Of a DNA stretch of 64,000 nt, positions 53,096-61,783 are shown piece after piece. The DNA is from Methylophilus medardensis. Lineage in GTDB: Bacteria; Pseudomonadota; Gammaproteobacteria; Burkholderiales; Methylophilaceae. Within the stretch, counting starts at the first letter, position 1. Each line of letters starts with the position of its first letter. Position numbers and translations under genes: made by a program. Location: assembly GCF_006363915.1 (NCBI RefSeq), contig NZ_CP040946.1; one strand, written 5' to 3'. The notes beneath the pieces are model-generated. The model did not search any database and was not told the origin of the DNA. It saw nothing but the letters and a program-made list of their open reading frames with translations.

Positions 53096-55330
53096 GTGAA
53101 AACACAACCCTCGATGCTCACGCGGCAAGTCATGATCGATGGCTTGAAATATATCGCCAGTGGCGGGTTTTGGCTAAAAAATAGCCATTTGCCTCGCCTG
53201 AATCACCCGGTGCCCGATGATTTCATGGGCTTGTGCGTCGCCACTAACGCGGACCCGGCGACAGATGCGTATGTGCTTGCACAACTCCAAACGCTGGGCG
53301 TGAAACGGGTGCGGCTCGATATGAGTGACGACGATGCCCGGCCATATCAGGAGCGTTTTCTGAGGAGTCTGCTTGACGCAGGGCTGGCAGTGACCTTGCA
53401 TGTGGTGCAGCCGTTCGAGGCCGCCAGAAATATGCGCTCGCCCGCGGTGCAATCCGCTTGGGCTGAATTTTTGTCTGCGCTGCTGCAAACACATGCGACG
53501 CGGATCGCTGCGCTAGAAATCGGCAACACCATCAATCGTAAAAAATGGGCCGGTTATGATATGCCAGGCTTTATGCTGGCCTGGCAAATCGCTTATGACT
53601 TGGCGAGGCAGCACCGCGTGACTGTGGTGGGGCCTAATATTCAAGACTTTGAGCCTTTGTATAACATCAGTTTACTGAAAACGCTGGGGCAAGACCGTCG
53701 CCTGCCAGACGTGCATAGTAACAATTTATTTGTCGAGCGCATCGTCGAACCTGAACTGGCCGATTTCAGAATCTTTAAACACAAATGGACGCGCATTCTC
53801 AAGTTTAACTTGATTAAAAAAGCCCGTTTATTGCAAAAAGTAGGCGATGACATGGGCGTGCCCGTGATGGTCTCACCGGTGGCCTTCTGGGCCATTTATC
53901 GCATTAAGCGCCGCTTTCCTGACGGCGCGCAAAAGCAGGCAGATTATGTCACACGTTATTTTACGCTGCTGGCCGCTTCCGGCGTGTTACAACAAGCAAA
54001 CTGGGGCGCGTTTATTTGCCACCGTGAAGGTTTGATTGATGACGGGCTTCACGATGCCGAGTATCCGGCGCTCGAACGCGTGGCTTATTATAAAGCCGCC
54101 GATGGCGACGTCGCACGCTACCAGCCAAACCCAAGCTTTGCCGCTTTTAAAACGGCGAGCCACTGGCTCAATGGCGCGCAATACATGGCGCCAGTCTGCA
54201 CTGGGCAAGGCCTTGAGATTCATCAATTAAGCCAGAACGGGCAGACCGTGCATATTGCATGGACCTTGAACGGACAATGTGCGTTGCTCAATCAGATTTA
54301 CACCCCGCATAGCCTGCAGCAAGCGCAACTGTTTAATCGCGATGGTGAAGCCTTGGCGTCTTTGAATATGCTCACTGAGTCGCCTGCTTATCTGGTATGG
54401 CCGTCGGCTGATCAGGTGGTGTTGCGCACAACGCGCCCGTCATTGAGTGGCACCGTCATTCATGCCCACATCGCTGGGCTGCAATATTTTCCGATTGAAG
54501 AGGGTGATTGGCGCGGCATGATACTCGCCAAAGATGCTGCGCAGGCGCAACAACTTTGGCGCGCATGGCATCCTGAAACCTTGCAACCCCCGGCCAAGAC
54601 TGCAGCCTTGCGGCATGCCAGAAATGCGATCTGGTCGTTGCCTGATCCGCGAGACCCTACGCAGCAAGTCACTGTCAAAAAACCAGTGCGGATGTACTGG
54701 CATAAAACGTTGCTTGATCGTCATAAGCCAAGCAAGGCCAAACGCAGCTGGAATGGTGCGATGGAGTTGCTGCGCCGCGGGGTAGGTACTGCGATGCCAC
54801 TGGCTTATATCGAGCATGCCAACGACCCGAGTTTGCGCCGCAATTTTTATATTTGTGCCTTTGTGGCGCACCAGTTTGCGCTATCAAAAGCATTTTTAGC
54901 CTTTAGACAGGGGGATAGTCATTTTGAGGGCCTCTCCGCCGAGACGCTTTACCATGCGTTTGCACGCTTTTGTTTGCATATGCACAATTCCGGCATCTAC
55001 TTCCGCGATTTTTCCGGCGGTAATATCCTCGTCCAACGTCAGGGCGAGCAATTGGAATTTGTATTGATCGATACCGCCCGTTTGCACGCAACGCCCACTG
55101 CTACCATGATTAAGCAACGGTTGGCGGATTTAACCAGGGCACTGCATAAATTACATTGGGAGGGTCGGAAGCAATTTTTACAGATGTACCTCGGCATGAC
55201 CGGACGTCGTTTGCAATGGCAGTTTTTAATGCCGTTTGTTGTCTATGACTGCAAAGTCTGGCTCAAGCGCACCATTGGCCGCAAAGGCTTGCGTAAGTTA
55301 TTGCGCTACCTCAAAGCCCGCTTTGTTTAA
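53096..55330 (+). CDS. TIM-barrel glycosidase-like / LPS-kinase-like fusion protein
   Basis: A 744-residue cytosolic protein with two unlike parts. Residues about 35-340 look like a glycoside-hydrolase-type TIM barrel (LGVKRVRLDMSDDD, IAALEIGNTINRKKW, DVHSNNLFVE). Residues about 540-744 resemble the WaaP/KdkA/Lpp kinase fold: HNSGIYFRDFSGGNIL with catalytic Asp638 and FVLIDTARL with Asp659. There is no signal peptide. The fusion suggests recognition and phosphorylation of a glycolipid such as LPS core, but the N-terminal catalytic carboxylates are uncertain. The GTG start at 53096 is used; an ATG at 53114 is an alternative. Confidence 0.7.
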   Translation: MKTQPSMLTRQVMIDGLKYIASGGFWLKNSHLPRLNHPVPDDFMGLCVATNADPATDAYVLAQLQTLGVKRVRLDMSDDDARPYQERFLRSLLDAGLAVTLHVVQPFEAARNMRSPAVQSAWAEFLSALLQTHATRIAALEIGNTINRKKWAGYDMPGFMLAWQIAYDLARQHRVTVVGPNIQDFEPLYNISLLKTLGQDRRLPDVHSNNLFVERIVEPELADFRIFKHKWTRILKFNLIKKARLLQKVGDDMGVPVMVSPVAFWAIYRIKRRFPDGAQKQADYVTRYFTLLAASGVLQQANWGAFICHREGLIDDGLHDAEYPALERVAYYKAADGDVARYQPNPSFAAFKTASHWLNGAQYMAPVCTGQGLEIHQLSQNGQTVHIAWTLNGQCALLNQIYTPHSLQQAQLFNRDGEALASLNMLTESPAYLVWPSADQVVLRTTRPSLSGTVIHAHIAGLQYFPIEEGDWRGMILAKDAAQAQQLWRAWHPETLQPPAKTAALRHARNAIWSLPDPRDPTQQVTVKKPVRMYWHKTLLDRHKPSKAKRSWNGAMELLRRGVGTAMPLAYIEHANDPSLRRNFYICAFVAHQFALSKAFLAFRQGDSHFEGLSAETLYHAFARFCLHMHNSGIYFRDFSGGNILVQRQGEQLEFVLIDTARLHATPTATMIKQRLADLTRALHKLHWEGRKQFLQMYLGMTGRRLQWQFLMPFVVYDCKVWLKRTIGRKGLRKLLRYLKARFV

Positions 55331-55470
55331 TGGCACTATCAGGCCACACTCATGAAAATCATGATTGGATGTTGCGTAGTTTAAGCACGACAAGCCCAAC
55401 GGCACCTTCTATGATGTGCATACGTTGATAGCAATCGCTAAAACGAATTCAGGAAAAAGGAGAAATGACT

Positions 55471-55542
55471 ATGTGGACTAAACCAGCTGCTACCGAAATG
55501 CGTTTCGGCTTCGAAGTAACTATGTACGTTATGAACAAGTAA
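55471..55542 (+). CDS. pqqA: PQQ precursor peptide PqqA (orphan copy)
   Basis: A 23-residue peptide, MWTKPAATEMRFGFEVTMYV followed by MNK. The Glu15 and Tyr19 in the E-V-T-M-Y core are the residues that PqqE/PqqD and later enzymes crosslink to make pyrroloquinoline quinone, the cofactor of methanol and glucose dehydrogenases. AGGAG at 55458-55462 is eight bases before this ATG; an in-frame ATG at 55465 is too close to it. The pqqBCDE genes are not nearby. A rho-independent terminator follows 18 bases after the stop, so the peptide has its own short transcript. Some methylotrophs carry several pqqA copies. Confidence 0.93.
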   Translation: MWTKPAATEMRFGFEVTMYVMNK

Positions 55543-55560
55543 TTTGTTCTTAATGACATG

Positions 55561-55587
55561 AACGGGCGCTCAAGCGCCCGTTTTTGT
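55561..55587 (+). terminator. Rho-independent terminator after pqqA
   Basis: A 9-bp GC-rich stem (AACGGGCGC with GCGCCCGTT) with a TCAA loop, followed by TTTTTGTTTG. It closes the pqqA transcript and separates it from the next gene. Confidence 0.92.
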
Positions 55588-55666
55588 TTGTATTTTCAAG
55601 TGTCACGACAGAACAACTGCATGAAAACTTTTTTCAAGGCAGATTGCTCATAGCTTAGGATAAAAA

Positions 55667-56428
55667 ATGGAGTTGTTCAACATGACAAAAATGCTTTCTG
55701 TTGTTAGCCTGACTTTCGTCGGTTTATCGTCAATATTTTTTGCGGCTGACGGGTCGGCTTGTGTCGATGACCAAGCGTTGCACAACCTGGCTAAGCAAGA
55801 AATCAACTATATGTTGCAGCGGATTCCCCCAGCGTTTGCAGATGCGGTATCAGATCAGCAGATTCGCGGTGAGATGACCTTGCAAGACAGCGCAAGCTGC
55901 CAACTGCATTGGCAATTAACATTACCCGAGGCAGATATTGCTGAAGCGCAAGCGCTGTTGCAGGCGGAGCCGGCTAAACAGATCATGCTGGCTGCCCAAG
56001 GCTACCAGCTGCCAGATCGACCATTATTAGATGCAGACTTTGCGCTGGATGCTAGCCTGTCACAAGCCAAGCATCAGGACACTTTACAAACCGCTACGCT
56101 GGGTAAGCTGCGCGCCACCGTGGAGCTGATGTACGCGATGCTGACACAAGCCCGTGCCAATGGACAAGGCAATGGTCAGGCATGGACCATGACTGACAAG
56201 CAAGCACTGCAGACCAGTTGTGCGCAGCAGTTTCAGGCAGACAATGCGGCAGTTGCCTGCCAATGTTATAGCGATGGGCTTGCCAACAAATTTTCATCGC
56301 GGCAGGTCAGATATAATCAGTATCTGGCTTCAAACCCGTATGCTTTCGCCACGGGCAATGGTGCCGGCTTCAAGCAGCTGGATAAATCCCTACAGGCCAG
56401 TTGTGGCCTGACACCTGCAAAACGTTAA
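55667..56428 (+). CDS. Secreted hypothetical protein downstream of pqqA
   Basis: A 253-residue protein with a signal peptide (about 10-31, cleavage near GSA). The mature part has Cys residues in pairs, including a late CQCYSDGLANKF block (about 206-217) and a C-terminal SLQASCGL, which suggests disulfides. The CQCYSDG stretch resembles a short helical motif seen in small secreted proteins of proteobacteria, but I know no named family. AGGA sits seven bases before the ATG. It is separated from pqqA by a terminator and converges with the DUF3034 gene. Confidence 0.65.
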   Translation: MELFNMTKMLSVVSLTFVGLSSIFFAADGSACVDDQALHNLAKQEINYMLQRIPPAFADAVSDQQIRGEMTLQDSASCQLHWQLTLPEADIAEAQALLQAEPAKQIMLAAQGYQLPDRPLLDADFALDASLSQAKHQDTLQTATLGKLRATVELMYAMLTQARANGQGNGQAWTMTDKQALQTSCAQQFQADNAAVACQCYSDGLANKFSSRQVRYNQYLASNPYAFATGNGAGFKQLDKSLQASCGLTPAKR

Positions 56429-56436
56429 GGCCCAAG

Positions 56437-57312
56437 TTAATAATTGATTTGACCGGAGACATACCAGCCAGTCTGGTTGTCTTTATTGGCGATTCGGCCA
56501 AGGTCAATATAAGCGCCGGTGATCGACACGTTGCGGTGCGGAAACCAAGTCATAAAGATATCTTTTGCGCTGTTTTCTTTGTACACAGACAAATTATTGG
56601 GTTTGTCGCGATATTCCGCCCCAATCAGCCAGTTATCTGAAAGCATGATTGCCGCCGACACGGCCGGTAAAATGCGGTAGTTGTCGTGTTTGTCGCCACC
56701 AAATCCTAATAGGCCAAATTGGTTCGCTTTGCTGGCATGCAGATTGGCATTCAACAATAAGTTGTAACCATACACCGCACCTAAAAAGAGCTTACTCGAA
56801 GCGATGTAATAGTCGACACCACTGCGATCACTGGCGCCAAGCGCTTTAGGCACAAAGTTAAAGTCTTCGTTATATTTGTATTGTGCGCCGACGGAGACTT
56901 GCGGTAACCAGCTATCTTGTTCGTAGATGGCATCGCCGAGTACGCGTAGTTTAACACCCAAGGTATTTAGGCGAATCTCTTCACCGGGTACCGTGTCGCT
57001 TAAGCCAAATCTAGCCTGACTTGCACTGACCTCAACCCGATTGTAAAAGCCCAGTGCGACCCCAGTCGTATTCAGTTTAAAGTCGCCACGGGTTTCTGCA
57101 TGGGTATAAAACAGTGAGCCACCAATTTGTTTGTCGGTGCCATAACCGCTGATCACGGCCCATGGCATTAAGCCGCCGCCCGCGGCGCCCTCAATTTGCG
57201 TCACCCCACCGGTGGCTAGCAGCCGATCTCCCGTGTTGCCCATTAAAGGAAACAAGGTGAGAAAAGCGGAGGCGGTGATCAAGCATACGTGATTAAAGTT
57301 GCGTAATTGCAT
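56437..57312 (-). CDS. DUF3034 family outer-membrane protein
   Basis: A 291-residue beta-barrel-like outer-membrane protein of the DUF3034 family. After a signal peptide it shows the hallmark LLATGGVTQIEGAAGGGLMPW and GLSDTVPGEEIRLNTLGVKLRV blocks, with alternating polar/aromatic strands, ending in an aromatic residue (SGQINY) as barrel proteins do. I chose the second of two adjacent ATG codons because GGGAG is six bases upstream. It is divergent from the globin-lipoprotein operon. Function unknown; a porin-like role is inferred. Confidence 0.88.
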   Translation of the reverse strand: MQLRNFNHVCLITASAFLTLFPLMGNTGDRLLATGGVTQIEGAAGGGLMPWAVISGYGTDKQIGGSLFYTHAETRGDFKLNTTGVALGFYNRVEVSASQARFGLSDTVPGEEIRLNTLGVKLRVLGDAIYEQDSWLPQVSVGAQYKYNEDFNFVPKALGASDRSGVDYYIASSKLFLGAVYGYNLLLNANLHASKANQFGLLGFGGDKHDNYRILPAVSAAIMLSDNWLIGAEYRDKPNNLSVYKENSAKDIFMTWFPHRNVSITGAYIDLGRIANKDNQTGWYVSGQINY

Positions 57313-57468
57313 CATGGTCTCCCTTGAATTTGATTGTTGCATTATGTAATTATTGCGATAAGTTTGATTGTAAGAATAACGTCCGTATTTTTGGTTTTAT
57401 TGTCCATTTATCCACAGTCGTTCATCGTAAAATGCAACTATCGACGCAAAGTGTGGAGAATTTAAAAA

Positions 57469-57891
57469 ATGCGATTTTTTGTACTGACCATGATCACCGC
57501 CCTGTGTTTGGGTTGTGTGGCACAACCTAAACCAGAAGCGGCGCTATTTCAGCGCATTGGTGGCGCGCCCATGCTCACTAGAATCTCAAACCAAACTTTG
57601 GATATTGTGAGTAAAGATCCGCGCACGAGCCGTTCATTTGAGGGGGTCAAAATGAAGACTCTCAAAGAAAGCCTGAGCAATTTTTTGTGCGTGAAAACTG
57701 GTGGAGCCTGTGTTTATGAAGGCGAAACGATGAAAAAATCGCATGCTGACTTACATATCACCACCGCTGAATTTGAGGTGATGGTGGATGTGTTGCGAGA
57801 GCGCTTGGATGCCAATGGCGTTGGCACCAAAGAGAAAAACGAGCTTCTGAAGATATTGGCGCCAATGAAGCGCGATGTCGTGTCAAACTAA
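57469..57891 (+). CDS. Truncated-hemoglobin-like lipoprotein (group 1)
   Basis: A 140-residue lipoprotein: the lipobox LCLGC places the lipidated Cys at 16, so the globin is anchored in the periplasm. The rest is a group 1 truncated hemoglobin: the N-terminal FQRIGGAPMLTRISNQ, and a likely proximal His in KSHADLHITTAEFEVMVDVL. Such globins bind O2 or NO. It is the first gene of a three-gene operon ending in a c-di-GMP enzyme; a GGAG ribosome binding site precedes it. Confidence 0.85.
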   Translation: MRFFVLTMITALCLGCVAQPKPEAALFQRIGGAPMLTRISNQTLDIVSKDPRTSRSFEGVKMKTLKESLSNFLCVKTGGACVYEGETMKKSHADLHITTAEFEVMVDVLRERLDANGVGTKEKNELLKILAPMKRDVVSN

Positions 57892-57914
57892 TTATTTAAT
57901 CGAGAAAGTCTGCA

Positions 57915-58496
57915 ATGTTTTCAGTGGCCACGCGTGTTTGCTTCCCCCTTGTCCTAACATTTTTGAGCCCCCTGGCATTGGCGGCTGATATTACCGCTAC
58001 CATTATGGACGCCTCTGGTAAGCCGATTGTAGACGCGGTCGTGGCTTTTTACGATGGTAAAACGACCGCCTTGCCAGCAGGCGCTGGCGCTAGAATCGTG
58101 CAGAAAAACAAATTATTTAATCCCAGAATCACAGTGGTGCAGACGGGGTCAAAAATCAACTTCCCAAATGAAGATACGGTCAGGCACCATGTCTATTCGT
58201 TTTCTCCCGCAAAAAAATTCGAGTTAAAACTCTATTCGGGCGTGCCAACTGACCCTTTGGTGTTTGACCAAGCGGGAGTAGTCACCTTGGGATGCAACAT
58301 TCACGATTCTATGGTAGGGTATATTTATATCGTTGATACGCCTTTTTTTGCCAAAACGGATGACAAAGGCAAGGCGACGCTAAAGTTGAGCAATGGGCAA
58401 TACAGTTATCAGGCTTGGCAACCAGGCCAAACCAAACCGGGTGCAGAACAAAAAATAACCATTGAGGGTGCGACTGAGGTCAAAATCACACTCTAA
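57915..58496 (+). CDS. Periplasmic cupredoxin-like protein (methylamine-utilisation MauL-like)
   Basis: A 193-residue secreted protein (signal about 1-23). The cupredoxin ligands are visible: His91/His92 in RHHVYSFS, and Cys127, His130 and Met133 in LGCNIHDSMVGY, a type-1 copper site. Proteins of this kind are often annotated as methylamine utilisation protein MauL-like, but no other mau genes are present. It lies between the globin lipoprotein and the GGDEF-EAL gene. Confidence 0.85.
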   Translation: MFSVATRVCFPLVLTFLSPLALAADITATIMDASGKPIVDAVVAFYDGKTTALPAGAGARIVQKNKLFNPRITVVQTGSKINFPNEDTVRHHVYSFSPAKKFELKLYSGVPTDPLVFDQAGVVTLGCNIHDSMVGYIYIVDTPFFAKTDDKGKATLKLSNGQYSYQAWQPGQTKPGAEQKITIEGATEVKITL

Positions 58497-58508
58497 CCCT
58501 TCTACTTC

Positions 58509-60965
58509 ATGATCCAGTTCAAACACATACGATCCCGCATCGCCTTCACATTTTTGACGGTGGTGGTTGCTATTCAATTGGCAGGCCTGATTCCGCTTAA
58601 ATATGCGCTGGACAAACACGCCAACCAGTTAGCGGAAGAGCAGATCAACGTTGGTGAGCGGGTCTTCGTCAGTTTGTTGCAACACAATACGCAAAGCCTG
58701 AAGCAAGCCACCCAAGTGCTGGCGGCAGATTTTGCGTTTCGAGAGGCGGTAGCCACCAATGACGCAGAGACGATAGAGTCAGCGCTTGAAAGCTACCAAG
58801 GCCGTATTCACGCGCAAGTGGCCTATTACATCAGCAATCGTGATGATTTGGTGATCGGCACTGCCGATAACCAAACCGCATTGTTTGGACCCAATGCCAA
58901 GGTCGATGCGATGCAGGCGATCGTCGATAATCAAAGTGGCATGTTGAAATTTGATATTGTCGACGGCAAGCCCTATCAGCTGATTACCGTGCCGGTCAAA
59001 GCGCCCGACGTGATTGGTTGGATTGTGATGGGCTTTGCGGTAGATGGTCGTCTCGCCAGTCAGATCAAGCAATTGACGCATTTGGATGTCGCCTTTGTAC
59101 AAAAAACCCCGCAACATGACTGGCAATTAATTAGCGGCACCGCCGACCATGCGCTCTCTAACCTGCTGGTGAAAACAGTCGCGGATGTGTACCGTCAAAA
59201 AATGTCGCTGCATCGCGTCGATTTCAATGATCAGTCCTATCACTTAAAAATACGCTCATTACATCAGGCAGGGGATGAAGCGCTGTTGGTGGTGTTGCAG
59301 GGCTCAGTGGAGCCTTTTATTCAAGATCTTAGCTTGTTATTTAAGAGCATGATTTTGCTGACACTGGTGGGCGTGTGTATTTTGGCCGCCTTAATTTGGT
59401 ATGTCTCACGTAAAACCACAGAGCCGATTGCGGCTTTGGTCAAAGAGGCCGATTACATCGCCATGGGCGATTATGACAAAGAAATTCAGGTCAATAGTAT
59501 CGACGAAATCGGCCATCTGGCCAAAGCGCTTAATAGCATGCGCGAAGCGGTATTACAGCGTACCTTGCGTATTCAGCGGCTGGCTTTTAATGACGAATTG
59601 ACCGGCCTTTCTAACCGCCTGGCATTTATACAAGGGGTGCATCAGGCCTTGTTAACGCATGCCGAGAGCAAGCAAAAATTAAGTGTCATTGTCATTAATA
59701 TCCATCGTTTCAAACCGATTAATCAAACGCTGGGTCGCGATTTTGGCGACGATTTGCTGCGCCATGTGGGGCAGGTATTGAAACAAAATGTCCTGGGTGA
59801 GCACGACATGGTGGCACGGTTGGACGCCGACGAGTTTGCCGTGATGCTGCAGCACACGGATCAGGCACAGGCAACGCGTTATGCTGACAAGTTGTTACAT
59901 GTGTTTGAGCAGCCGGTGAGCGTACAAGGCCAAGCCATCGATGTACGTACCGGTATTGGCATCTCTTTGTATCCTGACCATGGCATGAATGAAGAGGCAT
60001 TGCTCAATCACGCCGAAACGGCACTACAAGAATCCAAAGCGAAAAAATCGCCGTGGATTGTCTACAACACCGCGCTTGAAATCGATCAATCCGAAACCTT
60101 AACCTTGATTTCTGATTTGAAAGAAGCGATTCAGCAAGATCAGTTACTGCTATATATTCAGCCCAAAATCGATGTGAAGACCCGCCGTGCGTTGGGTGGT
60201 GAAGCATTGATTCGCTGGGTACATCCAGAAAAAGGCATGATCTTTCCAGACCAGTTTATTCCGTTCGCCGAGCAGACTGGCATCATTAGCGACATTACCA
60301 ACTGGATGCTGTTGCGGGCCTGCCAAGTATTGGCTGGGTTTAGAAAACAAGGGCTAGATATTACTTTAGCGGTCAACTTGTCCACCCGTGACTTGAACAA
60401 TATGGAGTTGCCTGAACAAATCGCTCATTTATTGTCGTCTCACGGTTTAGACGCGAAAGCGCTGAAACTCGAAATCACCGAGGGCAGCTTGATGCAAGAC
60501 CCAGAGCGCGCCGAATTAGTGGTGAAAAAATTGGCAGCGATGGGATTACATCTGGCGATTGATGACTTTGGTACGGGCTATTCCTCACTGGCTTACTTAC
60601 GGCAGTTGCCAGTACAAGAACTCAAAATTGACCGTTCTTTCGTCATGTTTATGGACAAAAATAGCGGAGATGCCAGCATCGTTAAATCCACCATTGATCT
60701 AGCCCATAATCTGGGTTTGATTGTAGTCGCAGAAGGCATTGAGAACGAGTTTGTGCTTAATCAGCTGGCTAGATTGGGCTGTAACGAAGGCCAAGGTTAT
60801 TTTATTGGCAAGCCCATGCCTGAAAAAGACTTTTCAGTGTGGTTGCAGCGCTGGGAAGGCCAAAACGAAATCGACATTGATATCGGCGATGATCTTTCTT
60901 ATGCGATTAATCCGCTGGACGTCGAGGTGCAAAAAGATCCATTCAAACTGGATTACCTGAATTAA
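58509..60965 (+). CDS. dCache-HAMP-GGDEF-EAL protein, probable c-di-GMP phosphodiesterase
   Basis: An 818-residue inner-membrane signalling protein: membrane segment about 10-30, a periplasmic sensor domain (about 35-275, Cache-like), a second membrane segment (about 279-299), HAMP (about 300-350), a GGDEF domain whose site reads DADEF (439-443) and so is probably cyclase-dead, and an EAL domain with intact EAL at 565-567 (GGEALIRW) plus ELKIDRSFV. This predicts phosphodiesterase activity gated by a periplasmic signal. It is 12 bases after the cupredoxin gene. Confidence 0.92.
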   Translation: MIQFKHIRSRIAFTFLTVVVAIQLAGLIPLKYALDKHANQLAEEQINVGERVFVSLLQHNTQSLKQATQVLAADFAFREAVATNDAETIESALESYQGRIHAQVAYYISNRDDLVIGTADNQTALFGPNAKVDAMQAIVDNQSGMLKFDIVDGKPYQLITVPVKAPDVIGWIVMGFAVDGRLASQIKQLTHLDVAFVQKTPQHDWQLISGTADHALSNLLVKTVADVYRQKMSLHRVDFNDQSYHLKIRSLHQAGDEALLVVLQGSVEPFIQDLSLLFKSMILLTLVGVCILAALIWYVSRKTTEPIAALVKEADYIAMGDYDKEIQVNSIDEIGHLAKALNSMREAVLQRTLRIQRLAFNDELTGLSNRLAFIQGVHQALLTHAESKQKLSVIVINIHRFKPINQTLGRDFGDDLLRHVGQVLKQNVLGEHDMVARLDADEFAVMLQHTDQAQATRYADKLLHVFEQPVSVQGQAIDVRTGIGISLYPDHGMNEEALLNHAETALQESKAKKSPWIVYNTALEIDQSETLTLISDLKEAIQQDQLLLYIQPKIDVKTRRALGGEALIRWVHPEKGMIFPDQFIPFAEQTGIISDITNWMLLRACQVLAGFRKQGLDITLAVNLSTRDLNNMELPEQIAHLLSSHGLDAKALKLEITEGSLMQDPERAELVVKKLAAMGLHLAIDDFGTGYSSLAYLRQLPVQELKIDRSFVMFMDKNSGDASIVKSTIDLAHNLGLIVVAEGIENEFVLNQLARLGCNEGQGYFIGKPMPEKDFSVWLQRWEGQNEIDIDIGDDLSYAINPLDVEVQKDPFKLDYLN

Positions 60966-61225
60966 GCCACGTGCGGCCTGCTCGGCCTAGCCAAAGGTTA
61001 GGCGATCCATTCATAAGTTTTACTGATAGCCCTCATCAAAACATTCAATTTTAATTCGCTTTATGTTTGCTTTAAGATGAATGCCTATTCAATAGGAGAT
61101 CATCATGAGCCAAATCAGAATGCACAAAAAAGCGAATTTTATCATTCACTATGCCATTCAGTTTTTGCGTAAATAAGTGATAAATGCATTGCTATTAAGT
61201 AGCGCACTATTTATAGTCTCGATAT
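60966..61225 (+). promoter_or_regulatory. Spacer with a hairpin and a palindrome around a small-ORF ribosome site
   Basis: A hairpin at 60985-61003 (GCCTAGCC/GGTTAGGC around AAA, one G-T pair) may end the GGDEF-EAL transcript, but no T-run follows. At 61084-61096 CCTATTCAATAGG is a perfect 6-bp-arm palindrome overlapping the ribosome binding site of the small ORF at 61105. No further gene before the OhrR-like start. Confidence 0.5.
61105..61176 (+). CDS. Candidate 23-residue small cationic peptide
   Basis: An ORF of 23 codons with AGGAG at 61094-61098, six bases before the ATG, one of the best ribosome sites in the window. The peptide is basic (about +5), with a polar N-terminus and a hydrophobic stretch FIIHYAIQFL near the C-terminus, so it may associate with membranes. 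It could be a small regulatory or leader peptide for the OhrR-like gene 49 bases downstream, or a standalone protein. There is no known homologue that I recognise. Confidence 0.45.
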   Translation: MSQIRMHKKANFIIHYAIQFLRK

Positions 61226-61678
61226 ATGAATGACACCATCAAAAACAGCACGCCCGTTTTGCAAGAACAGCTATGTTTTTCGGTGTATTCGCTGTCATTG
61301 GCTATCAACAAGGTGTATCGGCCGCTGCTCAAAAAGCTCGATCTAACTTACTCACAGTATCTGGTGATGCTGGTGTTGTGGGAAAGCGATCAGCGCACGG
61401 TAAGTGATATCGGCGAGCAGTTGTTCTTAGATTCCGCGACGCTCACGCCCTTGTTAAAACGGCTAGAGTCGGCGGCGCTATTACAGCGGATCCGCTCCAG
61501 CCAAGATGAAAGGCAAGTGATCATTTGTCTCACAGAAACCGGTCGGCAATTGCGTCTTCAAGCCTCGGGCATCATGGACGATATGCTCTGCGCCATGGGG
61601 AGTTCTATCGAGGAGCTTGCCTTGTTGCGCGAACGCTTAAATGGGTTGCGTAACCACTTGATTGAGCACGTTGCCTAG
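61226..61678 (+). CDS. OhrR-like MarR-family regulator
   Basis: A 150-residue winged-helix regulator. Its N-terminal LQEQLCFSVYSLSLAINK matches the OhrR peroxide-sensing block with the reactive Cys (LCF), and the DNA-binding part is DIGEQLFLDSATLTPLLKRLE with the wing RSSQDERQVIICLT. OhrR represses organic-peroxide reductases such as ohr; here the downstream gene on the same strand is a catalase-related protein, its likely target. No good ribosome site precedes the ATG. Confidence 0.88.
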   Translation: MNDTIKNSTPVLQEQLCFSVYSLSLAINKVYRPLLKKLDLTYSQYLVMLVLWESDQRTVSDIGEQLFLDSATLTPLLKRLESAALLQRIRSSQDERQVIICLTETGRQLRLQASGIMDDMLCAMGSSIEELALLRERLNGLRNHLIEHVA

Positions 61679-61783
61679 GCCTTCAAGGCCAATAGGGTAC
61701 GCGATCATTTTTTTTGTATTTTATATAGTGTACGATTTAATTTTGCGTTATAAAGTTTTAATTTTTTTTGAAAGGAAAAAACC

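Noticed and set aside
57915..58496. Evidence of a methylamine dehydrogenase (mau) cluster
   Set aside because: Only the MauL-like cupredoxin is present; no mauA, mauB or other mau genes flank it.
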